IMG/VR virus record: IMGVR_UViG_3300025154_000061
Span: 28,260-92,259 of that record
Strand: one strand, 5' to 3'
Length of the DNA: 64,000 bases
DNA from: a virus
Below are positions 51,990-58,401 of this stretch, in pieces (the first letter of the stretch is position 1; each line of letters opens with the position of its first letter). The notes under the pieces were generated by a model. That model was given only the letters and a program-made list of their open reading frames with translations. It was not told the DNA's origin and ran no database searches. The position numbers were made by a program, and so were the translations under genes.

Positions 51990-52946
51990 ATGGGCGACCA
52001 GATCGAGCGACTCACCGCCGAAGACCTCGCCGGATCCGGCGCCGCACGCGAGCACGTTCCCGCGCTGCTCGAACGATTGAACCTGCTCGTCGACCGCGCC
52101 AACGCTGGCGGCGACTCGGGGCTCACCTTCGAGACGATCGCCGCGCTGCGCGCGCAGTCAACCGAGGGCTTCCTATCCGGCCGTGCCGCGATCGTGAAGG
52201 CGGCGCAGATCGGCGGCGAAGGCCCGGCCGTCGCGGTCGAGTTCCTCTTCGCCGCGACGGTCGACGCGACGCTCTTCGCCGCCACCGACGAGGCGCGCGC
52301 CGAGGCCGAGGCGGCGCTCGTCGTGATCCCCAACGCGATCTGGCAAACGACGAAGGTCGGCGCGTGGTTGGGGGCGCTTCCCGCTGCCTACAACGGGGGC
52401 GGCGACACGGTCTCTTCGACGGGCAAGCTCGACGAGGCGATCTTCTCGGGGCACGTCTACTTCGGCGGCGAGACGGGCGGCGCGCCTGCCGAGCCGATCC
52501 TTCCGATCGACGAGTTCGTCGCCCCGTTTGCGTTCAATCCCGACCGCATTCGCGATCAAGACGGCGTCTACCTAGACGCGTTCCTGTCGGCGGCCGGGAA
52601 CGGCGCGGGGGCGGAGGGCAACGCCGACTTCCCGAACACGACGCGGCACGTATTCGCGCAGACCCTACGCTTCAAGGTGCGCCTGTGGGCGCTCCGCAAC
52701 GACGAGTTCGTCGCGCACGACGTCTCGCCCGCGATCGAGATCTCGCCCGTTCAACCGCAGGGGCGTTGGTCGCTGGCGCGCGTGTCGTGGCAGATCACGA
52801 AGCAAGACCTGACCCCGCCCGAGGGGTTCTCGGTCGTGGCGTGGGGGCTACAGGGCTACTGCGCCGGGTTGAACGCCGCGATCGTCCCGCACGTCGTTCT
52901 GACGATCTCGAACACCCCGGGCGGGCCGCCGTGGGTGAAGCTGTAG
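51990..52946 (+). CDS. Unknown protein, possibly structural
   Basis: 318 residues. The sequence is rich in Gly, Ala, Thr and Asn in beta-type patterns (HVYFGGETGG, GNADFPNTTRHVF, LTISNTPGGPPW), which is common for virion or tail proteins. N-terminal helix. No family recognised; it could be a capsid decoration or receptor-binding protein. Confidence 0.55.
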   Translation: MGDQIERLTAEDLAGSGAAREHVPALLERLNLLVDRANAGGDSGLTFETIAALRAQSTEGFLSGRAAIVKAAQIGGEGPAVAVEFLFAATVDATLFAATDEARAEAEAALVVIPNAIWQTTKVGAWLGALPAAYNGGGDTVSSTGKLDEAIFSGHVYFGGETGGAPAEPILPIDEFVAPFAFNPDRIRDQDGVYLDAFLSAAGNGAGAEGNADFPNTTRHVFAQTLRFKVRLWALRNDEFVAHDVSPAIEISPVQPQGRWSLARVSWQITKQDLTPPEGFSVVAWGLQGYCAGLNAAIVPHVVLTISNTPGGPPWVKL

Positions 52947-52974
52947 CGACGCGGGGCGCCCCGTCTTCGTAGAA
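52946..52974 (+). promoter_or_regulatory. GCGACG-N16-CGTAGAA promoter, copy 8
   Basis: GCGACG 52946-52951 begins one base after the stop of the previous gene; CGTAGAA 52968-52974, then GATCGCGAAG. 20 bases before GTG 52994, the shortest distance in the set. Confidence 0.84.
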
Positions 52975-52993
52975 GATCGCGAAGGTGGTAGAC

Positions 52994-53338
52994 GTGAAGC
53001 TCGCCGACGCCCGCAAGCGGTTCGACAAGACCGAGAGCGCCCCTGCGCCAACGCCCGCCCCGGCGCCCGCGTCGCCGAACCCGTTCACTCTCACGACCTC
53101 GACGACGACCCCGGGCGAAGGCGGCACGACCTCGGTCGTGTTGCTCTTCCGCTGCTCGTCGAAGCTCGTCACGCTCGCCAAGAACGACGCCAAGCTCGGC
53201 GACGCCCTTCGCGCCTCGCTGCAAGTCGCGACGGCCGAGGCGCACCCGGGCGCCGAGGTGATCTCGTTCGCTTGGGCTCTTCGCCCGCAAGACCGCGATC
53301 TCGACTTCGAGGTGCGGGCGATCGTTCGCCCGTTCTAG
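52994..53338 (+). CDS. Tagged protein of unknown function
   Basis: 114 residues. GTG 52994 rather than 52985 is chosen because the tag VKLADARKRF then starts exactly at the initiator, with AAGGTGG at the right distance. A Pro/Ala linker follows (APAPTPAPAPA), then a beta-rich domain (TSVVLLFRCSSKLVTLAK, VISFAWALRPQDRDL). Confidence 0.62.
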   Translation: MKLADARKRFDKTESAPAPTPAPAPASPNPFTLTTSTTTPGEGGTTSVVLLFRCSSKLVTLAKNDAKLGDALRASLQVATAEAHPGAEVISFAWALRPQDRDLDFEVRAIVRPF

Positions 53339-53574
53339 GTGCGCCTCGTGCGGTGGTCGACGATCGTCAACCGCTTCGTGCGGATCCGCGTGATCGCGGC
53401 TTCGCCCATTACTTCGAGCGCGAGCAGCGCGAGCGAACCCGCGACCCTTACGAACTCGCCAGCGACGGCGCCCGTCGAGCCCGCGAAGCTCGCGATCGCC
53501 TCGCCCGTTGCCTTCGCCGTGACGACAGCGCCTCGGGCCGTGTCGATCGCTAGCGCGACGCCCGCGCGGTTCAC
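53335..53574 (-). CDS. Small hydrophobic protein, possible membrane protein
   Basis: 79 residues, GTG at 53574 overlapping the lipoprotein stop. Ala/Val-rich with a long hydrophobic stretch (FVRVAGSLALLALEVMGEA). Convergent with the tagged gene at 52994. With the lipoprotein upstream it might form a lysis (spanin-like) pair. Confidence 0.5.
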   Translation of the reverse strand: MNRAGVALAIDTARGAVVTAKATGEAIASFAGSTGAVAGEFVRVAGSLALLALEVMGEAAITRIRTKRLTIVDHRTRRT

Positions 53575-53831
53575 TTCGGCACCTCGGCGGGCTCGGGCTC
53601 GGGCGCGACGGGGACGGGCGACGCGTCGCAGGGGCACGACGAGCAGAGGTCGAACTCGTCGGTCTGCCATTCGACGAGGATCACCTCACTCTTCGGCCCG
53701 ACACACTTCGCGACGACCTTCGTCGTGCCCGGCTCGTCGCCGTCGTAGAGGTCGAGCCTCGTCTTCGGGCACACCGTCGCGCACGACACGAGCAGCGCGA
53801 GCGCGAAGAAACCGAACGCGATCCGCTTCAT
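53571..53831 (-). CDS. Small lipoprotein
   Basis: 86 residues, ATG at 53831. MKRIAFGFFALALLVSC is a lipoprotein signal peptide with lipobox LVSC. The mature part contains CPKTRLDLYDG, CSSCPCDAS and a Pro/Glu tail (PVAPEPEPAEVPK). It is in the outer-membrane-lipoprotein size range of o-spanins. A leftward TTGACG promoter is at 53860-53888. Confidence 0.68.
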   Translation of the reverse strand: MKRIAFGFFALALLVSCATVCPKTRLDLYDGDEPGTTKVVAKCVGPKSEVILVEWQTDEFDLCSSCPCDASPVPVAPEPEPAEVPK

Positions 53832-53859
53832 GGAATCCCCCCGGGGAAGTTGCGGGGCG

Positions 53860-53888
53860 AGTCTCGCGCGCCCGCGTTCCCGCGTCAA
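53860..53888 (-). promoter_or_regulatory. Leftward TTGACG-N17 promoter
   Basis: On the minus strand TTGACG is at 53888-53883 and GAGACT at 53865-53860, 17 bases apart, for the lipoprotein gene starting at 53831. It is back-to-back with the rightward promoter at 53921. Confidence 0.45.
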
Positions 53889-53911
53889 GTGCGGCCCGTG
53901 TCGCTTTTCTG

Positions 53912-53952
53912 CAAAAAGTATTGACGCGGGGATTAGGCGAGCCCATACTTTG
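53912..53952 (+). promoter_or_regulatory. AAAAAGTATTGAC promoter, third copy
   Basis: GCAAAAAGTATTGACG with -35 TTGACG 53921-53926, 17 bases, CATACT 53944-53949. It matches the cobS and cobT promoters except in the -10. ATG 53991 is 42 bases past the -10. Confidence 0.82.
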
Positions 53953-53990
53953 CGTCAAGGCGGGCATGACGCCCGGCGAAGGGAATCAAG

Positions 53991-54230
53991 ATGCACGGTA
54001 ACGACGGACACATTCTGGAAACGTTGGTCGGCGGGCAGACGCGCGAGGAGTTCCTCGCCAATAGCACCGAGGGCACCTACGAGGAAATGGTCGACGCCTA
54101 CCTGCTGACGCCGTGGCTCGTCGAGGCGCTCGCCGACACCGAGAACCCCGCGAGCGAGTGCTACGACCCCGACATCAAGCCGGGCGACGTGCGGCGCGTG
54201 CTGCTCACTTGGCTGCGCGGCGCCGAGTAG
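53991..54230 (+). CDS. Small acidic protein under a strong promoter
   Basis: 79 residues, ATG after AAGGGAATCAAG. Acidic with helical parts (TYEEMVDAYLLTPWLVEALAD). Its promoter class is otherwise used only by cobS and cobT here, so it is probably made early and in quantity. It could be an anti-host protein; no family recognised. Confidence 0.62.
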   Translation: MHGNDGHILETLVGGQTREEFLANSTEGTYEEMVDAYLLTPWLVEALADTENPASECYDPDIKPGDVRRVLLTWLRGAE

Positions 54231-54312
54231 CGCCAACGCCCCGGTTCGCCGGGCACGCGATCGCACGGGCGGCGCGTCGCTTCGCGCCCGCAACGTCTAG
54301 GAAGGTGCCGCC

Positions 54313-54564
54313 ATGACGACCACGACGCCCGCCCCCTACCTCGCAGCCCTCGACCCCGAGACGCGCGCCTTCGTGCTGCGCGAGTTCGTCGACCTGCTCG
54401 ACCTCGGGGTGCGGGTGTGGCGCGGCCCCCTCGCCGAACTGCTCGCCAGCAACGAGGAACTCGTTGACGAGCTTCCCGCCCTCGTGCGCGACGGCCGCGC
54501 GATCGTCGGCGGCGGCGCCTCGCCCCTCTACGAGATCGCGATCTCGACCGCCCTCCCGAACTGA
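54313..54564 (+). CDS. Small unknown protein
   Basis: 83 residues, ATG after AGGAAGGTG. Helical (LDPETRAFVLREFVDLLDL, LAELLASNEELVDEL). Function unknown. The stop is a few bases before the promoter at 54569. Confidence 0.55.
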   Translation: MTTTTPAPYLAALDPETRAFVLREFVDLLDLGVRVWRGPLAELLASNEELVDELPALVRDGRAIVGGGASPLYEIAISTALPN

Positions 54565-54568
54565 CCCC

Positions 54569-54597
54569 GCGACGCCAGCCCCCGCCACGACGTAGAA
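54569..54597 (+). promoter_or_regulatory. GCGACG-N16-CGTAGAA promoter, copy 9
   Basis: GCGACG 54569-54574, CGTAGAA 54591-54597, then GGGCCGAAGC. 28 bases before ATG 54625. Confidence 0.86.
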
Positions 54598-54624
54598 GGG
54601 CCGAAGCCCCGAGAGGCGCCCGCC

Positions 54625-54942
54625 ATGCTCTACACCGTCGCCCCGCGTTGCATCGTCGAGGATCTCGCCGCCCGTGGCGAGCGCGTCTTCAAGGCGTATC
54701 AAGGCGTCGTCTTCGAGCACCGCGACGACGCCGAGCGCGTGCTCGCCCTCGGCTCGGGCCGGGTGCGTGTCGACGTCTCGGGGATCGAGCGCGCCTGCGT
54801 CGAAGCCCGCGTCTACGAGGTCAACGCCACGCTCGCCGACACGACGACCCCCGTCTCGCCCGAGCACGCCGAACGGCGCTTGAAGGCGCGCGCCGAGATC
54901 GTCGTCGACGTTCCCAAGCAGGAAGCCCCGCCCGACGCGTGA
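54625..54942 (+). CDS. Small unknown protein
   Basis: 105 residues. Beta-rich start (LYTVAPRCIVEDL), VRVDVSGIERACVEARVYEV, acidic end. A monocistronic unit between two phage promoters. No family recognised. Confidence 0.55.
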   Translation: MLYTVAPRCIVEDLAARGERVFKAYQGVVFEHRDDAERVLALGSGRVRVDVSGIERACVEARVYEVNATLADTTTPVSPEHAERRLKARAEIVVDVPKQEAPPDA

Positions 54943-55034
54943 CGTTCAACGCTGGCGCGTTTCTACGCGTCGACCCGCCTCTTCGTAGCCCCCGCGATCC
55001 CCGAACGCATCCTAGACGATCCTCGCGCGTCACG

Positions 55035-55063
55035 GCGACGACGGCGCCCCCGCAGGCGTAGAA
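55035..55063 (+). promoter_or_regulatory. GCGACG-N16-CGTAGAA promoter, copy 10
   Basis: GCGACG 55035-55040, CGTAGAA 55057-55063, then GGGGCGAGAA. 30 bases before ATG 55093. Confidence 0.86.
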
Positions 55064-55092
55064 GGGGCGAGAACCGCAAGCGAGGCGCGATC

Positions 55093-55512
55093 ATGGCCGA
55101 GAAGTTGTCGATCGGGATCGTGGGATCCCGTTGGGGGATGAACGTCGCGCAGGGGCTCGCGCTCGACGCGCTCTTCGCCCGCTACACCCCCGCCCGGGTC
55201 GTTCACCACGATCGGCACGGGGCGGGGTGTCAAGCGCACTACAAGGCGCTCGCTTGCAAGATCCCGACCCTCGTCTTCCCGGTCGATCCGCCGCACGAGC
55301 GCGCCTTCGTGCGGGACGCGACGCGCACCTACAGGCCGATCCCGTGGGATGCGGCGTTGCGCGCGGTTGTTGACAGTTCCGATCTTCTCGTGACGATCCC
55401 TTGTAGTGAGACGCAGGCGCACGACGAGCTTTGGATCGCCGTCGACTACGCGCGCGAGGCGGGCGTTCCCGTCGTCGTGGTAGAGCCCGACGGCACAACC
55501 CGCAGGGGGTGA
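55093..55512 (+). CDS. SLOG/YspA-like nucleotide-binding protein
   Basis: 139 residues. IGIVGSRWG, ARVVHHDRHGAGCQAHYKAL, SSDLLVTIPCSETQ and a final VVVVEPDG follow the Rossmann-like SLOG (DprA/YspA) superfamily pattern that binds nucleotide ligands. Relatives act as sensors in nucleotide-based immunity or process ADP-ribose compounds. In a phage it could neutralise or sense signalling nucleotides. Function is inferred from fold only. Confidence 0.72.
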   Translation: MAEKLSIGIVGSRWGMNVAQGLALDALFARYTPARVVHHDRHGAGCQAHYKALACKIPTLVFPVDPPHERAFVRDATRTYRPIPWDAALRAVVDSSDLLVTIPCSETQAHDELWIAVDYAREAGVPVVVVEPDGTTRRG

Positions 55513-55514
55513 CG

Positions 55515-55793
55515 ATGATCAACGCGAAAGACCGCTACAAGCGCCTCGGGGGTGTGATCGCGAGCGACCTCGACGCCGACGTCGAGCGTTGGCTTCTGAC
55601 CGCCGAACCCGTCGAAATCGACGCCGACGATCCGAACCCGCTCGCCCTCGTGCTCGACAACCTGCGCAGGCGTAGGGCGCTCGGGCAGCAAGGCTCGTTC
55701 GTCGTGCTCTACGACGTCGCCGAAGAGCTTCTCGTCGAGGTCACGAACGAAAGCGTCGAGCGCGCACGCGTGGCGAAAGGGGCCGGGGCATGA
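55515..55793 (+). CDS. Small unknown protein
   Basis: 92 residues, ATG just after the previous stop. Begins MINAKDRYKRLGG, only faintly like the phage tag. Contains LALVLDNLRRRRALGQQGSF. Stop overlaps the next start (ATGA). Function unknown. Confidence 0.52.
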   Translation: MINAKDRYKRLGGVIASDLDADVERWLLTAEPVEIDADDPNPLALVLDNLRRRRALGQQGSFVVLYDVAEELLVEVTNESVERARVAKGAGA

Positions 55794-56101
55794 AAGAGAA
55801 GATCACCGTCGCCGTCGACGGCTTCGGCGTCTACAAGGGGCACCGCCGCGAAGGGCGCGTCGTCGCGCTGCGCAGCGCCGAGGCGCTCGTCGCGATCCCC
55901 TTCTTCGATCCCGACGAGGTGAAGCTCGTTCGGCCCCGCGTCCGCGAGCACGTCGAGGCGTTCCGGCTCACCGACGGGATCGGCGAGTTCGACTGCGAGA
56001 TCTTCGTCGGCCTCGACGACGGGACGCACGATCTCGTTCATTCCGGTTTTCGCCTCGCCCCCGCCGATCTCGACCGCCTGCGCGCCGCCCTTACCGCCTA
56101 G
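55790..56101 (+). CDS. Small unknown protein
   Basis: 103 residues. Beta-rich (ITVAVDGFGVYKGHRREGRVV) with an acidic middle. Last gene of the rightward group before the repeat-rich control region. Confidence 0.52.
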   Translation: MKEKITVAVDGFGVYKGHRREGRVVALRSAEALVAIPFFDPDEVKLVRPRVREHVEAFRLTDGIGEFDCEIFVGLDDGTHDLVHSGFRLAPADLDRLRAALTA

Positions 56102-56194
56102 TCCCGACGATCACAAAACCTAGATTGAGCGATAGCTGATTCGCGCGCACGCGCGAGGGCGCGCGATCGCCCTTGCGTTTCATGGGCGCCGCAG

Positions 56195-56286
56195 TCTATC
56201 TATAGGCTTACCTAGATACAGACACGCAAGGCCCCCAAAATCTATCTCTAGGCTTGCCTAGAGATAGGCACGCAAAGCCCCCGAAA
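56195..56286 (+). repeat. Two 46-base tandem repeats with palindromes
   Basis: Copies at 56195-56240 and 56241-56286, both starting TCTATCT, with a few substitutions. Copy 2 has a perfect 26-base palindrome: CTATCTCTAGGC (56242-56253), TT, GCCTAGAGATAG (56256-56267). Copy 1 has the decayed form. Likely operators. Confidence 0.75.
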
Positions 56287-56429
56287 TGCCCCGTTTCCGG
56301 CGTGCGAAAATCGCTAAATTGTGGTGAATGCGTCTCAGGATCGGGATTTTGAGACTGCTCCTTCGATCTTTCGCACTTTGCGCTCGCGGATCTCGGCGCA
56401 GTCATTCAAGAACACGACCGGGCGCGGAT

Positions 56430-56503
56430 CGGCTCGGATCGTTGCTGGGATATTCCTTATAAGATCCTGATCTGTTATCTCTAACCAGCAACGATCCGAG
56501 CCG
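56430..56503. repeat. 19-base perfect inverted repeat
   Basis: Arm CGGCTCGGATCGTTGCTGG (56430-56448) and its exact complement at 56485-56503, loop of 36 bases that itself contains AGATC-CT-GATCT. No T run follows on either strand, so this is not an ordinary terminator. Could extrude as a cruciform or fold as RNA. Confidence 0.8.
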
Positions 56504-56529
56504 GGGAAATTGGGGCGTTCGGCGGGCAT

Positions 56530-56559
56530 GAAAAAGCCCGGCCGAGGGGCCGAGCTTTT
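56530..56559 (-). terminator. Rho-independent terminator (bidirectional shape)
   Basis: Reading leftward: AAAAGCTCGGCC, CCTC loop, GGCCGGGCTTTTT. It follows the stop of the leftward gene at 56579 by 19 bases. The reverse reading also ends in TTTT, so it may stop rightward transcripts from 55790 as well. Confidence 0.85.
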
Positions 56560-56578
56560 GGAACCCCTCGGGCGGGGG

Positions 56579-57340
56579 TTACGCGGGGGTCTTCGTGCTG
56601 AACTTTTCGCGCACTTCGGCGAGCGACTTTTTCGCCTTCTTGGGGGTCGCGGGCTTGACGGTCGGCACGGGCTCGGCCGGGTAGTTCTCGGCGGGCGTGT
56701 CGTTCTCGACGACCGGCTCGGCCGCTTCGGGCTCGGGCGCGAAGGTGGGCTCGCTGGCGAAGACGGGCGCCTCGACCGGGGTCGCCTCGTCGCGGCCGTA
56801 GAAGTGTTCGACGATCTTCGTCACGAGGGCGGGCTTCGTCTCGTAGGCGCGCAGCGTAACGCCGTTGTCGCTAGCGAAGGCGCGAAGGTTCTTCACCGTG
56901 CGGCGGGCGAGATATTCGACGGCACGGGCGCGCTTCATCTTCGGGATCGAGTCGCCGATAATCTCGTCGTCGCGCTCGACCGGGGCGGCCGCGACGACGA
57001 TCTTCGGGGCCTTGACGGTGACGATCTCGGGGTTGTCGCTGCCGCCTTCGAGCACGGCGAGCGCCTCGCGAACCTGCGTCAAGGCGCGCTTCAACGACGC
57101 CTTCAAGTAGGCGAGCCCCTTCGCCGAGTTCGCGATCGACTTGTAGGAATGCGAGAAGCCCTTGCCCCGGCCGAGGCCGATCGCCTCGATCACTTCGAGC
57201 GGGTAGGTGCCCGCCGCGTCGAACGCGGGGCGGTGCGCGGTGCGGCCGCAGCACGGGCAGCGCACTTGAACGTTCGCGGTCTTCTTCGTGGTCGTGGCGG
57301 GCGCGGTCGTCGTCGTGGTCGTTTCGGGCGTGGTCGTCAT
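56579..57340 (-). CDS. Zinc-ribbon protein with C-terminal copy of the phage tag
   Basis: 253 residues; ATG 57340 chosen over GTG 57370 because GAAGGAA precedes it. A Thr-rich N-terminus leads to RCPCCGRTAHRP (zinc-binding), then a basic helical region (KGLAYLKASLKRALTQVREAL), a long Pro/Glu linker and finally SLAEVREKFSTKTPA at the very end, which matches the N-terminal tag of other proteins. Function unknown; monocistronic with its own promoter and terminator. Confidence 0.68.
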   Translation of the reverse strand: MTTTPETTTTTTAPATTTKKTANVQVRCPCCGRTAHRPAFDAAGTYPLEVIEAIGLGRGKGFSHSYKSIANSAKGLAYLKASLKRALTQVREALAVLEGGSDNPEIVTVKAPKIVVAAAPVERDDEIIGDSIPKMKRARAVEYLARRTVKNLRAFASDNGVTLRAYETKPALVTKIVEHFYGRDEATPVEAPVFASEPTFAPEPEAAEPVVENDTPAENYPAEPVPTVKPATPKKAKKSLAEVREKFSTKTPA

Positions 57341-57376
57341 GGCCGGGTTCCTTCGTTGTGCGTCATGCACGACCCC

Positions 57377-57404
57377 ATAATAGGCGGGCCTAAAGGCAAG
57401 GCAA
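57377..57404 (-). promoter_or_regulatory. Leftward sigma70-like promoter containing an operator-like palindrome
   Basis: On the minus strand -35 TTGCCT (57404-57399), 16 bases, -10 TATTAT (57382-57377). The palindrome TAGGCGGGCCTA occupies 57381-57392 in the spacer and touches the -10, an ideal place for repression. ATG 57340 is 36 bases downstream. Confidence 0.65.
57381..57392. promoter_or_regulatory. TAGGCGGGCCTA palindrome (candidate operator)
   Basis: Perfect TAGGC-GG-GCCTA within the spacer of the leftward promoter. This is the best-placed member of the palindrome family and argues for a dimeric repressor. Confidence 0.6.
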
Positions 57405-57485
57405 CAAAAAAACGCACGGGAATTTTCTTCGTTTGTAATCCGACGGGATTACAGGCGAATCGGTGTGCTGATTTTCTCGTGCCGT

Positions 57486-57514
57486 GCGACGATCTGCCGT
57501 CGTTGCGCGTAGAA
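57486..57514 (+). promoter_or_regulatory. GCGACG-N16-CGTAGAA promoter, copy 11
   Basis: GCGACG 57486-57491, CGTAGAA 57508-57514, then TCGCCCAAGA. 30 bases before ATG 57544; the rightmost copy, leading into the regulator and terminase genes. Confidence 0.86.
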
Positions 57515-57543
57515 TCGCCCAAGAATCGGGGGCGGGGTGGGGC

Positions 57544-57888
57544 ATGGCGCGACGCAGGAAGAGCGAGGATCGGCTTCGTAGCGTGAACGTCGACGGCGTC
57601 GGCGCGAACGCGGTCGTGATCCTGCGAGTTCTGCTTGCCCGTGGTCACGAGAAGCGCACGGCCTCGCAGGTCGCCGCCGAAACGGGGATCGTGGTCTTCC
57701 GGGTGCGCGAGAGCTTCAAGGCGCTTGCCTCTCGGGGCGTGGTCGACCTCGATGAGCAGGGGCGCGCGTCGGCTGGCGCTGTCGCCGCGTTCGCGCTGCG
57801 CGAGATCGAGCACTCGTCGCCCGCCGTCGCGAAACTTGACGGCGTATCCCGCCCGGCTTACGCTGGCAACCGAACGAACCGCCCTTGA
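57544..57888 (+). CDS. Winged-helix DNA-binding protein
   Basis: 114 residues, basic N-terminus (MARRRKSEDRLR). AVVILRVLLARGHEKRTASQVAAETGIVVFRVRESFKALASRGVV is a winged-helix pattern (described here by its key stretch TASQVAAETGI). Its C-terminal codons carry the promoter at 57836. A candidate regulator of the structural genes or of the TAGGC palindromes. Confidence 0.65.
   Translation: MARRRKSEDRLRSVNVDGVGANAVVILRVLLARGHEKRTASQVAAETGIVVFRVRESFKALASRGVVDLDEQGRASAGAVAAFALREIEHSSPAVAKLDGVSRPAYAGNRTNRP
57836..57864 (+). promoter_or_regulatory. TTGACG-N17-TACGCT promoter inside the regulator gene
   Basis: TTGACG 57836-57841, 17 bases, TACGCT 57859-57864, sharing TTGACGGCGTATCCC with 49845. 36 bases before ATG 57900, so it may feed the membrane-protein, XRE and terminase genes. 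Confidence 0.5.
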
Positions 57889-57899
57889 CGGGGATCCCC

Positions 57900-58064
57900 A
57901 TGACGAGAGCCCGGCGCTACCAGATCGCGAAGGCGTGCTCGCACGCCGCTACGACCCCGAAGAAGCCCCTCTCGCTGCGGGACGTGGGCGAGCGTCTCGG
58001 CGGCGCTGTCTTCGTGCTCGGTGTCGTCGCGCTGCTCGTCGGCGGGCTTGCCGTTGCAAGCTGA
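57900..58064 (+). CDS. Small single-span membrane protein
   Basis: 54 residues, ATG after GGGGATCCCC. A basic N-terminal half (TRARRYQIAKACSHAA) and one hydrophobic helix near the end (AVFVLGVVALLVGGLAVA). Tail-anchored topology. Overlaps the XRE gene start. Function unknown. Confidence 0.55.
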   Translation: MTRARRYQIAKACSHAATTPKKPLSLRDVGERLGGAVFVLGVVALLVGGLAVAS

Positions 58065-58362
58065 CGCCCCGACCCTTCACGACCGAATCGGCGCGCGCCT
58101 CGAAGCTCGCTTCGCGACGTTCGCCGATCTCGCCCGAGCGCTCGGCCTCACGAGGCAATCGTTTTGGAAAAAGCTCGTCAGGCGCCCCGACGACCTGCGG
58201 TTGCGCGAGATCCGCGCGATCGCGGCGTTCCTCGCCGTCCCGCCCGGGTGGTTGTTCGACGCCGACCCGCTGACGCGCGAGGATCGTCTAGGATGCGTTT
58301 CGGGCGACGGGGCGTCGACGGGTGGGGGCGACGCGACCGTCGCGACGCACGGGGGCGCCTAG
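58054..58362 (+). CDS. XRE-like HTH regulator
   Basis: 102 residues; TTG 58054 after GGCGGG is the likely start. FATFADLARALGLTRQSFWKK and LREIRAIAAFLAVPPGWLF form a Cro/CI-like helix-turn-helix. The C-terminus is Gly-rich. It may control the terminase operon or the palindromic sites. Confidence 0.68.
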   Translation: MQADAPTLHDRIGARLEARFATFADLARALGLTRQSFWKKLVRRPDDLRLREIRAIAAFLAVPPGWLFDADPLTREDRLGCVSGDGASTGGGDATVATHGGA

Positions 58363-58401
58363 CTCTTCGGGGAGGCCGTTTCACGGCGATCGGGGGATAG
58401 C

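Larger units (their letters stand above)
56102..56578. other. Repeat-rich control region, lower G+C
   Basis: 477 bases between convergent genes. Holds a pair of 46-base tandem repeats with TAGGC palindromes, a 19-base inverted repeat with a 36-base loop, and a strong terminator. A 64-codon frame on the minus strand (56335-56529) crosses the inverted repeat but has no supporting features. Base composition is closer to 50% G+C than the genes around it. Confidence 0.6.

Noticed and set aside
56335-56529. 64-codon leftward frame through the 19-base inverted repeat
   Set aside because: It lies after the terminator of the leftward gene, has no promoter, and the inverted repeat explains the sequence better.
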